Source: Corynebacterium crudilactis (GTDB taxonomy: Bacteria; Actinomycetota; Actinomycetes; Mycobacteriales; Mycobacteriaceae). Taken from it: 64,000 nt of DNA. Of this stretch, positions 49,043 through 57,418 are shown one piece after another; position 1 is the first letter of the stretch, and the number at the start of each line of letters is the position of its first letter. The notes below the pieces were generated by a model. The model was not told where the DNA came from and searched no databases. It was given only the letters and a program-made list of their open reading frames with translations. The DNA is taken from positions 2,493,358 to 2,557,357 of the forward strand of contig NZ_CP015622.1 of assembly GCF_001643015.1 (NCBI RefSeq), written 5' to 3'. The translations under genes were made by a program, and so were the position numbers.

Positions 49043-50122
49043 ATGACTTCCCCCCGCCTGCCCAGTGCCATCCCACCAGACTCCGAGGCGATCGTTGCAA
49101 GCCGCAATTCTCTGGTTCCCGTCCTCGACTCGCTCCCCGGCGAGTCAGTCCCTTACGCCCTCAGTGCTGGTAATGGCCAATTGCACCAACTTGGCCCCTA
49201 CCACTTCACCGTGATGTCTCGCCCTCAAGATAACGGTGGCGTATTTTCCCTCGCTCGTATCAGTGCTGGAAAGACCCCTGCCACCCGATTCTTCTCAGTT
49301 GCAGGACCGACGTTTATTCACGTGATGGAGGGACGTTTAACCCTGTGGTTCGCCGATGGGCGTCAAGATATTATCGCCGGTGGCAGCGCCACGATCCCCG
49401 CTAATACTCAGTGGTCTTTCGCATGTGAAGGCCTCATTAACTCAGCTTTAGTGCACTCAGGTTCGGATGCATTCCTACGCGCTGCAGAAATCTTGGGCAC
49501 GACCTCGCCGTCCCATACTTTCCGTATTAGCGGCAAATCCGCCAACCTTCCCCGCGAGGAGCTCGAGGCGTGTGGATTCACCTTCTATGAGCGGGATTAT
49601 CTCGCCGAGCTCGGCCCTCGTTTTGATCGTCTCCCCGAAGAGGCCCGAGCATTTGCGCTGGAAGACGGCAGCGGAGATCGGCTGGAACAATTTGAACAGA
49701 TCAACAATTTTGTCTGCCGCCCGAAGCACACTGGAAATCAATTCTTTGCAATGCAATCGAGAGGAGCCGAAGCCCCGTATATTCCTCTGCATTTCCATCG
49801 CCTACACACCGAGAATTTCTTCTGCCTCGACGGAAAAATCAAATTACACGTGAATGGTCAAGAGATCATTCTCTCTCGCGGTGATTATGTCCATGCTCCA
49901 GCTGGAACCATTCACTCCTTTGCTTTCGCCGGACACAACACACAGATGTTGGGGCTTCTAACCACTGAGGTTTTCGAACCGTTCTTTGACTACATGAACA
50001 CCCCCACCGATGCTCATGTCCAGTTGGAGGACTGCGGAAAGCCGTGGTTCCCAGCAGAGGCATTTGCAAAAGTCCAAGCTGAGCTGGATGTTGTGGTTGT
50101 AGGACCACCCCCTGCAAACTAG
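49043..50122 (+). CDS. Quercetin 2,3-dioxygenase-like bicupin
   Basis: A 359-residue two-cupin protein resembling bacterial quercetinases (QdoI/YxaG), metal-dependent dioxygenases that open the flavonol ring and release CO. The C-terminal cupin has a full metal set: HFHRLHTE (His, His, Glu) and the later His in GTIHSFAF. The N-terminal cupin (FFSVAGPTFIHVMEGRLTLW) lacks the HxH...E set and is probably structural. ATG 49043 with GAAAGAAG upstream. It converges with ddh. Other bicupin dioxygenases or isomerases are possible. Confidence 0.75.
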   Translation: MTSPRLPSAIPPDSEAIVASRNSLVPVLDSLPGESVPYALSAGNGQLHQLGPYHFTVMSRPQDNGGVFSLARISAGKTPATRFFSVAGPTFIHVMEGRLTLWFADGRQDIIAGGSATIPANTQWSFACEGLINSALVHSGSDAFLRAAEILGTTSPSHTFRISGKSANLPREELEACGFTFYERDYLAELGPRFDRLPEEARAFALEDGSGDRLEQFEQINNFVCRPKHTGNQFFAMQSRGAEAPYIPLHFHRLHTENFFCLDGKIKLHVNGQEIILSRGDYVHAPAGTIHSFAFAGHNTQMLGLLTTEVFEPFFDYMNTPTDAHVQLEDCGKPWFPAEAFAKVQAELDVVVVGPPPAN

Positions 50123-50140
50123 CAGGGGTGGGCCCCGAAA

Positions 50141-51103
50141 CTAAACGTCTCGTGCGATCAAATCATCCAGGTTCTCCGGGGAGAGCAGGTATGGAGCAAC
50201 TTCGAGGACGGTGAAGGCACCGCTTTGACCTTGCTGCTTCATGCGGTGAGCTGCGCGACCGAAGGCGATCTGTGAGGAAGCGGTGAAATCTGGGTTGCGG
50301 TCCAGCTTCAGGATGTATTCCACGGTGTGGTTGTATCCACCGGTGTCTGCGGTGGTGATTACGTGTCCGCCGTGTGGCATGCCGGTGTGCTCGGAGTCGA
50401 AGGTTGCTTCGTCGATGAAGTTGACTTCGACTTCGTAGCCAACGAAGTAGTCAGGCATGGTGCGGATGTCGTTTTCGATGCGCTCGTGGTCGGCGGAGTC
50501 GGCAACCACGAAGCATTGGCGCTTGTGGGTTTGCTTTCCGGTGAGGTCGCCGGCTTCGCCACGGCGGGCCTTTTCCAGGGCTTCTTCGGATGGGAGGGTG
50601 TACTGGACGGCCTTTTGAACGCCAGGGATGCGTCGCAAAGCATCGGAGTGGCCCTGTGACAAACCTGGGCCCCAGAAGGTGTGCTGCTGGTGCTCGGCTA
50701 AGACTGCCGCAGCGTAGACGCGGTTGATGGAGAACATTCCTGGATCCCAGCCGGTAGAGACCAGTGCGACGTTGCCGGCTGCGGTGGCGGCTTCGTTCAT
50801 GACCTGGCGGTGGCGTGGGATGTCGCGGTGGTTGTCGTAGGTGTCTACGGTGCAGGCGAACTGCGCGAACTTTGGTGCCTGCTCAGGGATGTCGGTGGCG
50901 GAGCCCATGCACAGGAACAGCACGTCCACGTCGTCGGCGTGCTTGTCCACGTCGGCGACATCAAAGACTGGCGTCTTTGTGTCGAGGGTGGCCCGGCGCG
51001 AGAAGATTCCTACAAGGTCCATGTCGGGCTGCTTGGCAATAAGCTTTTCGACGCTGCGTCCCAGGTTTCCGTAGCCCACGATAGCTACGCGGATGTTGGT
51101 CAT
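50141..51103 (-). CDS. ddh: meso-Diaminopimelate dehydrogenase Ddh
   Basis: NADPH-dependent one-step reductive amination of tetrahydrodipicolinate to meso-diaminopimelate, supplying lysine and peptidoglycan. The 320-residue length equals C. glutamicum Ddh. The coenzyme motif VAIVGYGNLGRSVE opens the protein; STGWDPGMFSINR and WGPGLSQGHSDALRRIPGV are characteristic active-site blocks. ATG 51103 was chosen; the longer open frame upstream is unrelated. It is monocistronic and divergent from the depolymerase-like gene. Confidence 0.97.
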   Translation of the reverse strand: MTNIRVAIVGYGNLGRSVEKLIAKQPDMDLVGIFSRRATLDTKTPVFDVADVDKHADDVDVLFLCMGSATDIPEQAPKFAQFACTVDTYDNHRDIPRHRQVMNEAATAAGNVALVSTGWDPGMFSINRVYAAAVLAEHQQHTFWGPGLSQGHSDALRRIPGVQKAVQYTLPSEEALEKARRGEAGDLTGKQTHKRQCFVVADSADHERIENDIRTMPDYFVGYEVEVNFIDEATFDSEHTGMPHGGHVITTADTGGYNHTVEYILKLDRNPDFTASSQIAFGRAAHRMKQQGQSGAFTVLEVAPYLLSPENLDDLIARDV

Positions 51104-51169
51104 GTTCTTGTAATCCTCCAAAATTGTGGTGGCACTGTCCTGGTCGAGCTTACCGAGATGCATACTTAG

Positions 51170-51985
51170 ATGATGATTCAGGGACATCTCTTTCATCAGG
51201 ACCGAAAGCGAACGTTTCGTATTGTTGAGCCTTTTGGTTCCACCACGGATGCGCTGATCTATTTTCATGGCTCCCAGCAGTCAGGATCTGTGGGGCGCAG
51301 CTTCACCAACAGGACTTTTGATCCGTTGCCGTTCATGGTGGTTTATCCGGATGGGGTGGATCAGCATTGGAATGATGCGCGGTTGGGTTTGGATGAAAAT
51401 ACCCGCCATTTAGGTATTGATGATGTGGGGTTCTTTGTAAAACTCGCCACCCATTTGGGCAATACGTATGGCATCAAGAGGATCTTTATTGTTGGCTATT
51501 CCAACGGTGGGCAGATGGTGTTGCGGCTCATGCATGAGGTTCCCAAGATGCTCAGTGGCGCTGCAACCATTGCATCCAACATGCCAGTTGCTGAAAATAC
51601 CTTGCCGCAGGTGAAAACCTTCAAGACACATCCGGTGCCTTATTTGGCGATGGCTGGAACTGCCGATACTTTTTCACCGTATGAGGGTGGCGATGCCGGT
51701 ATTGGTCGCGAACACCGCCGTGGCGTGGGCATGTCCGCCTTTGATTCAGCTGCCTATATTGCCGCCCGAAACGGACTGACCGAACACCGCCACGACGTGA
51801 TTGATGATGTGGTGTCGATCGATACCTGGGATGGAGAAAATCCCGTTGAGTTTTGGACACTCAACGGGATCGGCCACTTGGTACCAAGTGGGAAAACTTA
51901 TCCAGAATTTCTAGGCCCCTCAACCACATCAGTGATAGCGGCTGAGGAGATTGGGAAGTTCTTTGATGGGGTCAGACGTCGATAA
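51170..51985 (+). CDS. Polyhydroxybutyrate depolymerase-like (LpqC-type) esterase
   Basis: A 271-residue alpha/beta-hydrolase. The nucleophile elbow is GYSNGGQMV (Ser in G-x-S-x-G), the Asp probably in GTADTFSPYEGG and the His in NGIGHLVPSG, as in the esterase/PHB depolymerase family. No signal peptide, so it is probably cytoplasmic. Its 3' end overlaps the converging HAD gene by 14 bp. Substrate unknown. Confidence 0.82.
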   Translation: MMIQGHLFHQDRKRTFRIVEPFGSTTDALIYFHGSQQSGSVGRSFTNRTFDPLPFMVVYPDGVDQHWNDARLGLDENTRHLGIDDVGFFVKLATHLGNTYGIKRIFIVGYSNGGQMVLRLMHEVPKMLSGAATIASNMPVAENTLPQVKTFKTHPVPYLAMAGTADTFSPYEGGDAGIGREHRRGVGMSAFDSAAYIAARNGLTEHRHDVIDDVVSIDTWDGENPVEFWTLNGIGHLVPSGKTYPEFLGPSTTSVIAAEEIGKFFDGVRRR

Positions 51986-52787
51986 GCTCAAGCTTTAAAA
52001 ACGCATTGCGCAAGCCGTCCTGCCCAACCGCATCCGTGACCAGGTCAGCAGCGGCCTTGAGCGATTCGGTGGCCTCGCCCATCGCGACGCCGTAAGCGCT
52101 CGCCTCAAATAGGGAGAGATCCTCATCGCTGTCGCCGAACGCAATGGTGTTTGCGCGATCTGCGTTCAGGTACTTCAGCAGGCGATCCACGCCGATCTTC
52201 TTGTTGACAGACACACCGATCGTGCCGAACAACGCACCAGTCTGACCACCCCACGTGGTGTGCTCCAGGTTAGGGAACGCCTCACGCGCTGCGTCCAAAT
52301 CTTCCTGAGAATTGAAGATGTAACTGATCTTGTTCACATCGTCACGATCAAGGCTCGCGCCCCAGAACATATCCGGGTACATGCTATCGACTGTCACGTC
52401 GGTCTTCTCCGAAAGGCGAGACAGCACTGGCTTAGAAGCCTCACGGAAACCACGGCTTGCATACAAACCGTTGTTGGACTCGAGATAAAACTCCAAACCA
52501 CGGTTGTAGAGCCACTCCACAATGTGGCGGGTCTCCTCACCCGACAAACGGCGGTGGAACACAGACTCCTGTGCGCTTTCCACATATCCACCATTTGCGC
52601 CAATGAGGCCATCCACTCCGATATCCCACAACTGAGAAGTCACCTCAGCGCTGCTTCGACCAGAGCTCAAGTACACGCGGTGTCCTTTGGCGCGTGCCTT
52701 ACGGATCGCGTCAACGGCCGAACGCGGAACTTCATTTGAGTAATCCAGCAGTGTGCCACCGATGTCTACGAAAAGTAACTTTCCCAT
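51972..52787 (-). CDS. HAD superfamily hydrolase, Cof-type, with altered motif I
   Basis: A 271-residue HAD protein with a large C2-type cap. Motif I reads FVDIGGTLLD: the nucleophile Asp is kept but the second Asp, usual in phosphatases (DxDGT), is Gly. Motif II is LSSGRS and motif IV is AFGDSDEDLSLF. The second Asp normally acts as acid-base, so phosphatase activity may be weak or the reaction different. ATG 52787 begins the domain. Gene end overlaps the depolymerase-like gene. Confidence 0.85.
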   Translation of the reverse strand: MGKLLFVDIGGTLLDYSNEVPRSAVDAIRKARAKGHRVYLSSGRSSAEVTSQLWDIGVDGLIGANGGYVESAQESVFHRRLSGEETRHIVEWLYNRGLEFYLESNNGLYASRGFREASKPVLSRLSEKTDVTVDSMYPDMFWGASLDRDDVNKISYIFNSQEDLDAAREAFPNLEHTTWGGQTGALFGTIGVSVNKKIGVDRLLKYLNADRANTIAFGDSDEDLSLFEASAYGVAMGEATESLKAAADLVTDAVGQDGLRNAFLKLELIDV

Positions 52788-53335
52788 GCCCCAAACTTTA
52801 CGCGTAAAGACCACACATAATCGAGCAAACCTCAGAACTTCCTTCTTGTTTTACACTCCTGTTATCCAGCAGCCTTGTTAACAAGGCCCCATAATTTCGT
52901 CTCAAGCCTGTCCCCAACTGCTAAAACAGCAAAATTTATGGCTCAGAAATCAATATTATTTAAGAAAATATTTCCCCTTAAAACCAATGGTTCCATAGTG
53001 GGAATCCTGCGGAGAAGCCGGTTGTAAAACACCATCATCTTCCTCTCACGCTCATCTATCTAAGGGGTGGAGTTTCCTCCCTTACTCACATAAGGGCTCC
53101 TAAAAACAGAGCAAGACGCTGCCTCGAGAATGTTTCTCACGGCAGCGTCTTTATATCTGGCTGATTAGCTGCTACTTCAATCGCAACAAGATATGGCTAG
53201 TTATAGCGAATTGGGTAAGAAAAGTGCCCGCAGCTATGTAAACAGAACTGTCGAAAGCCCCTTTGCCACCTAACTCCGGGACGCGAAAAAGAGGTACCTC
53301 AATAATCTGAGATACCTCTTATCGTGAAACTATTG
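52788..53335. other. 548-bp gene-free stretch with hairpins upstream of tRNA-Thr
   Basis: No protein gene found. The plus strand has small hairpin-forming segments (AAGGGGTGGAG...CTCCCTT near 53061-53084, CCTTACTCACATAAGG near 53083-53098) and a strong 11-bp stem at 53113-53152 (AAGACGCTGCC / GGCAGCGTCTT) followed by TTATAT. This could be the end of a small RNA. Confidence 0.45.
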
Positions 53336-53408
53336 AGCTGGAGAAGAGACTTGAACTCTCAACCTACGCATTACAAGTGCGTTGCGCTGCCAATTGCGCC
53401 ACTCCAGC
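53336..53408 (-). tRNA. tRNA-Thr (anticodon TGT)
   Basis: Minus strand. Acceptor arms GCTGGAG (53408-53402) and CTCCAGC (53343-53337) pair fully. The D-loop contains AATTGGCAGCGC, the anticodon loop is CTTGTAA (anticodon TGT, for ACA), and the T-arm is GAGAGTTCAAGTCTCTT. No CCA is encoded. It lies 149 bp upstream of the divergent thrE start. Confidence 0.95.
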
Positions 53409-53556
53409 ACCGCAATTGTTAATAATTAACAACTACAAAAAGTATCGTAGCGCATAGGTGTGCCACAAAGGAATTCGGCACTAGAGTGTCTAAGTAAACC
53501 GTGTACAAAACCACCCCTGATTGGATGCTTTTTCCTTGCAAAATGTTTTCCAGCGG

Positions 53557-55011
53557 ATGTTAAGTTTCGCCACCCTCCGGGGTCGTATTTCTACCGTTGA
53601 CGCTGCAAAAGCCGCACCACCGCCATCGCCATTGGCACCGATTGACCTCACGGACCATAGTCAAGTGGCCGGTGTGATGAATTTAGCTGCACGCGTCGGC
53701 GATATTTTGCTTTCTTCCGGCACTTCAAACAGTGATACGAAAGTACAGATCAGGGCAGTAACATCAGCCTATGGTTTGTACTACTGCCATGTAGATATCA
53801 CGCTCAACACCATTACGATCTTCACCAATATAGGTGTGGAAAGAAAAATGCCGGTCAACGTTTTTCATGTTGTCGGCAAATTGGATACGAACTTTTCCAA
53901 GTTGTCCGAGGTTGACCGTTTGATTCGTTCGATCCAAGCTGGCGCAACTCCTCCGGAAGTGGCCGAGAAGATTCTCGATGAATTGGAACAATCACCAGCG
54001 TCTTATGGCTTCCCTGTTGCACTTCTGGGATGGGCAACCATGGGTGGAGCCATTGCAGTGCTCCTTGGTGGTGGTTGGCAAGTATCGCTCATTGCATTTT
54101 TAACCGCGTTCACCATCATGTCTACCACAGCATTTTTAGGGAAAAAGGGTCTGCCCACATTTTTCCAAAATGTCGTGGGTGGTCTGATCGCAACCATTCC
54201 GGCATCGGTTGCTTATGCTTTTGCGCTGCAATTTGGATTAGAGATTAAACCCAGTCAGATCATCGCCTCGGGAATTGTCGTGCTGTTGGCGGGCTTGACC
54301 CTGGTGCAATCACTTCAAGATGGCATCACTGGAGCTCCGGTGACAGCTAGTGCACGGTTTTTTGAGACACTACTTTTCACCGGTGGCATTGTTGCCGGAG
54401 TCGGTTTAGGCATTCAACTCTCTGGCATCTTGGACATCATGCTCCCGCCGATGGAAGCAGCAGCAGCACCTAATCCATCGTCGATCCCTGCTCGAGTTAT
54501 CGCTGGCGGTATCGCCTCCGCGGCCTTCGCAATGGGTTGTTATGCAGAGCTATCATCAGCGCTCATTGCCGGGCTTACTGCCTTTATGGGTTCTGCTGTG
54601 TATTATTTCTTCCTTTTTTACGCAGGCCCTATTTCGGCAGCAGCTATTGCTTCGACTGCAGTTGGTTTCACCGGTGGTTTGCTTGCTCGTCGATTCCTGA
54701 TTCCGCCGCTCATAGTGGCGATCGCCGGCATCACTCCGCTGCTTCCCGGTTTAGCGATTTACCGCGGCATGTATGCCGTGCTCAATGAGCAAACGCTTTT
54801 GGGATTTTCCAATATTGCGGTTGCACTGGCAACTGCTGCGTCATTAGCTGCAGGCGTGGTGTTGGGTGAGTGGATTGCTCGCAGGCTACGCCGTCCGCCA
54901 CGCTTCAACCCTTACCGCGCGTTCACAAAAGCCAATGCCTTTTCCTTTCAGGAAGCTGAACAGAAGCGAAATCGGCAAAAGCGACGATCCAAAACAGGTA
55001 ACAAAAAGTAA
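53557..55011 (+). CDS. thrE: Threonine/serine exporter ThrE
   Basis: Proton-driven exporter of L-threonine and L-serine, 484 residues. A long hydrophilic N-terminal part (about residues 1-145, including the ThrE-family core VMNLAARVGDILLSSGTSNSDTKVQ) precedes about 10 membrane helices. A basic C-terminal tail follows (RRLRRPPRFNPYRAF). ATG 53557 (MLSFATLRGRIS) is the start known for C. glutamicum ThrE; TTG 53521 extends it by 12 residues. Many substitutions relative to my memory of the type-strain protein suggest a divergent strain. Confidence 0.93.
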   Translation: MLSFATLRGRISTVDAAKAAPPPSPLAPIDLTDHSQVAGVMNLAARVGDILLSSGTSNSDTKVQIRAVTSAYGLYYCHVDITLNTITIFTNIGVERKMPVNVFHVVGKLDTNFSKLSEVDRLIRSIQAGATPPEVAEKILDELEQSPASYGFPVALLGWATMGGAIAVLLGGGWQVSLIAFLTAFTIMSTTAFLGKKGLPTFFQNVVGGLIATIPASVAYAFALQFGLEIKPSQIIASGIVVLLAGLTLVQSLQDGITGAPVTASARFFETLLFTGGIVAGVGLGIQLSGILDIMLPPMEAAAAPNPSSIPARVIAGGIASAAFAMGCYAELSSALIAGLTAFMGSAVYYFFLFYAGPISAAAIASTAVGFTGGLLARRFLIPPLIVAIAGITPLLPGLAIYRGMYAVLNEQTLLGFSNIAVALATAASLAAGVVLGEWIARRLRRPPRFNPYRAFTKANAFSFQEAEQKRNRQKRRSKTGNKK

Positions 55012-55048
55012 AAATGTACCTGCTTAGGCGTCTTTCGTATATATAGCG

Positions 55049-55054
55049 TAGAAT
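55049..55054 (+). promoter_or_regulatory. Candidate -10 box of the otsA operon
   Basis: TAGAAT, 36 bp before the TTG start of the first operon gene; upstream sequence has only a weak -35. Confidence 0.4.
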
Positions 55055-55090
55055 ATAGGGTCGATCGCTTTTAAAACCTCAGGAGGATCC

Positions 55091-55420
55091 TTGCCGGCCA
55101 AAATTACGGACACTCGTCCAACCCCCGAATCCCTTCACGCTGTTGAAGAGGAAACCGCAGCCGGAGCCCGCAGGATTGTTGCCACCTACTCTAAAGACTT
55201 CTTCGACGGCGTCACTTTGATGTGCATGCTCGGCGTAGAGCCTCAGGGTGTGCGCTACACCAAGATCGCTTCTGAACACGAAGAAGCACAGCCAAAGAAG
55301 GCTGCGAAGCGGACCCGTAAGGCACCAGCAAAAAAGGCTGTTGCTAAGAAAACCACGAAGAAGACCACTAAGAAAACTACCAAAAAGACCATCGCAAAGA
55401 AGACTACTAAGAAGTCTTAA
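55091..55420 (+). CDS. Small protein with histone-like lysine-rich tail
   Basis: A 109-residue protein in two parts. Residues 1-65 form a folded-looking acidic domain (VEEETAAGARRIVATYSKDFFDGVTLMCMLGVEP). Residues 70-109 are almost pure Lys, Thr and Ala, in PAKKA and KKTTKKTT repeats like eukaryotic H1 or mycobacterial Hup/Lsr-type tails. Such tails bind DNA or polyanions. The TTG start has an ideal AGGAGG site at 55080-55085. It precedes otsA by 12 bp and is probably in its operon; the mycobacterial otsA neighbour also encodes a small protein of unknown role. Function unknown. Confidence 0.8.
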   Translation: MPAKITDTRPTPESLHAVEEETAAGARRIVATYSKDFFDGVTLMCMLGVEPQGVRYTKIASEHEEAQPKKAAKRTRKAPAKKAVAKKTTKKTTKKTTKKTIAKKTTKKS

Positions 55421-55432
55421 GCCGGATCTTAT

Positions 55433-56890
55433 ATGGATGATTCCAATAGTTTTGTAGTTGTTGCCAACCGTCTGCCAGTGGACATGACTGTCCACCCAGA
55501 TGGTAGCTACAGCATCTCGCCTAGTCCTGGTGGCTTAGTCACTGGACTTTCCCCCGTCTTGGAACAACATCGAGGATGTTGGGTCGGATGGCCAGGAACT
55601 GTAGATGTTGCACCCGAGCCGTTTCGTACGGATACGGGTGTTTTGTTGCACCCTGTTGTACTCACCGCAAGTGATTTTGAAGGCTTTTACGAAGGCTTTT
55701 CAAACGCCACTTTGTGGCCACTTTTCCATGATCTGATTGTCACCCCGGTGTACAACACGGAATGGTGGTACGCATTCCGGGAAGTAAACCTTAAATTCGC
55801 CGAGGCAGTCAGCCAGGTTGCAGCTCAAGGCGCAACAGTGTGGGTGCAGGATTATCAGCTGCTTTTGGTGCCAGGAATTTTGCGCCAAATGCGTCCCGAT
55901 CTCAAAATTGGGTTCTTCCTGCATATTCCTTTCCCCTCTCCTGATTTGTTCCGTCAGTTGCCCTGGCGCGAAGAAATTGTTCGAGGCATGCTCGGTGCAG
56001 ATCTTTTGGGATTCCACTTGGTGCAGAATGCGGAGAACTTTCTCGCTCTCACCCAACAAGTGGCTGGTGCTGCTGGATCCCATGTGGGACAGCCAGACAC
56101 CTTGCAGGTGAGTGGCGAAGCATTAGTGCGTGAGGTTGGCGCTCATGTGGAAACTGCTGACGGTCGCCGAGTTAGTGTCGGCGCATTCCCCATCTCGATT
56201 GATGTTGCAGCGTTTGGGGGGGCGTCGAAAAGCGCCGTTTTTAATCTTTTAAAAACCCTCGGCCAGCCTGAAACTGTATTTTTGGGCGTGGATCGATTGG
56301 ACTACACCAAGGGCATTTTGCAGCGCCTTCTCGCTTTTGAGGAGCTACTGGAATCTAGTGCACTCGATCCCGAAAAAGCTGTGTTGCTTCAGGTTGCTAC
56401 GCCTTCACGCGAGCGCATTGAGCACTACCGGGTTTCTCGTTCTCAGGTTGAAGAGGCAGTGGGCCGGATCAATGGCAGGTTTGGTCGTATGGGACATCCT
56501 GTTGTGCATTATCTGCACCGTTCATTGAGCAAAGCTGATCTACAGGTGCTGTACTCCGCTGCTGATGTCATGCTGGTGACTCCGTTTAAAGACGGCATGA
56601 ATTTGGTTGCTAAGGAATTTGTTGCCAATCATCGCGATGGCTCTGGAGCTTTGGTGCTCTCAGAATTCGCGGGTGCGGCGACCGAATTGACTGGCGCATA
56701 TTTGTGTAACCCTTTTGATCTGGAATCTATCAAACGACAAATGGTAGCGGCTGTCTACGATCTAGAAAATAATGCAGAATCAGCCGCCTCACGGATGAAA
56801 ACCAACAGCGAACAGGTCTACACCCATGATGTAAATGTGTGGGCGAATAGTTTCTTGGACTGTTTGGCAACCTCGGGAGAAAACTCATGA
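55433..56890 (+). CDS. otsA: Trehalose-6-phosphate synthase OtsA
   Basis: Family GT20 glycosyltransferase making trehalose-6-phosphate from a nucleotide-glucose and glucose-6-phosphate; trehalose is needed for mycolate carriers and osmoprotection. The 485-residue protein has ANRLPVD and GGLVTGL at the N-terminus, WVQDYQLLLVPGILR, the FFLHIPFPSPD block, GVDRLDYTKGI and the donor-site DGMNLVAKEF. It overlaps the lipoprotein gene by 4 bp. Confidence 0.96.
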   Translation: MDDSNSFVVVANRLPVDMTVHPDGSYSISPSPGGLVTGLSPVLEQHRGCWVGWPGTVDVAPEPFRTDTGVLLHPVVLTASDFEGFYEGFSNATLWPLFHDLIVTPVYNTEWWYAFREVNLKFAEAVSQVAAQGATVWVQDYQLLLVPGILRQMRPDLKIGFFLHIPFPSPDLFRQLPWREEIVRGMLGADLLGFHLVQNAENFLALTQQVAGAAGSHVGQPDTLQVSGEALVREVGAHVETADGRRVSVGAFPISIDVAAFGGASKSAVFNLLKTLGQPETVFLGVDRLDYTKGILQRLLAFEELLESSALDPEKAVLLQVATPSRERIEHYRVSRSQVEEAVGRINGRFGRMGHPVVHYLHRSLSKADLQVLYSAADVMLVTPFKDGMNLVAKEFVANHRDGSGALVLSEFAGAATELTGAYLCNPFDLESIKRQMVAAVYDLENNAESAASRMKTNSEQVYTHDVNVWANSFLDCLATSGENS

Positions 56891-57375
56891 ATCGCACGCA
56901 TCTTGCAGCTACAAGTGTCCTTCCCCTTGCACTGTTGTTGACAGCGTGTGGCTCCGACATTGTGAAAATGACTGATTCTACTTGGCTGGTAAGCGATATT
57001 TACACCGCGCCAAATGAACAACATGCGATTAGTGATCTTGTTATTTCTCAGCCCAGCCTAGATTTTGGCAAGTCCTCGCTCACTGGCTACAGCGGATGCG
57101 TTCCTTTTACTGGACGTGCGGAATTCTTCCTCAATGGAGAAAAAAGCTCGGTTCTTGATGCAAACTATATGACCTTGTCAGCGCTAGATTTTGACAAGCT
57201 TCCAGATGATTGCCAAGGTCAAGAACTTATCGTTCACGAACAACTCGTTGATCTCCTACCCGGGTCTTTTGATATTTCGAGAACTTCCGCCTCCGAGATC
57301 CTTCTCACCAGTGATGTTGACGAGCTTGACCGTCCGTCAATCCGGCTCATTTCTTGGATCGCACCCACTCCTTAA
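56887..57375 (+). CDS. Lipoprotein of unknown function between otsA and otsB
   Basis: A 162-residue lipoprotein: signal residues 1-21 with lipobox LLTAC. The exported part has two further Cys residues (SGCVPF and DDCQG) that may form a disulfide. It contains a TWLVSDIYTAP segment reminiscent of META/HslJ-like domains, but I do not recognise the family firmly. ATGA overlap with otsA shows translational coupling; otsB starts 43 bp after it. Its conserved place in the trehalose operon suggests an envelope-related role. Confidence 0.75.
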   Translation: MNRTHLAATSVLPLALLLTACGSDIVKMTDSTWLVSDIYTAPNEQHAISDLVISQPSLDFGKSSLTGYSGCVPFTGRAEFFLNGEKSSVLDANYMTLSALDFDKLPDDCQGQELIVHEQLVDLLPGSFDISRTSASEILLTSDVDELDRPSIRLISWIAPTP

Positions 57376-57418
57376 TTGTCTGCCTCTTAAACACGGTGAA
57401 ATCCGTACACTGGTGCGC

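Noticed and set aside
50113-50140. Terminator between the bicupin gene and ddh
   Set aside because: A short GC-rich stem (CCACCCC / GGGGTGG region) is present but has no T-run on either strand.
53336-53408. tRNA-Thr as attachment site of a genomic island
   Set aside because: No integrase gene and no repeated tRNA 3' end found nearby; the accessory region ends 3 kb away at ddh.
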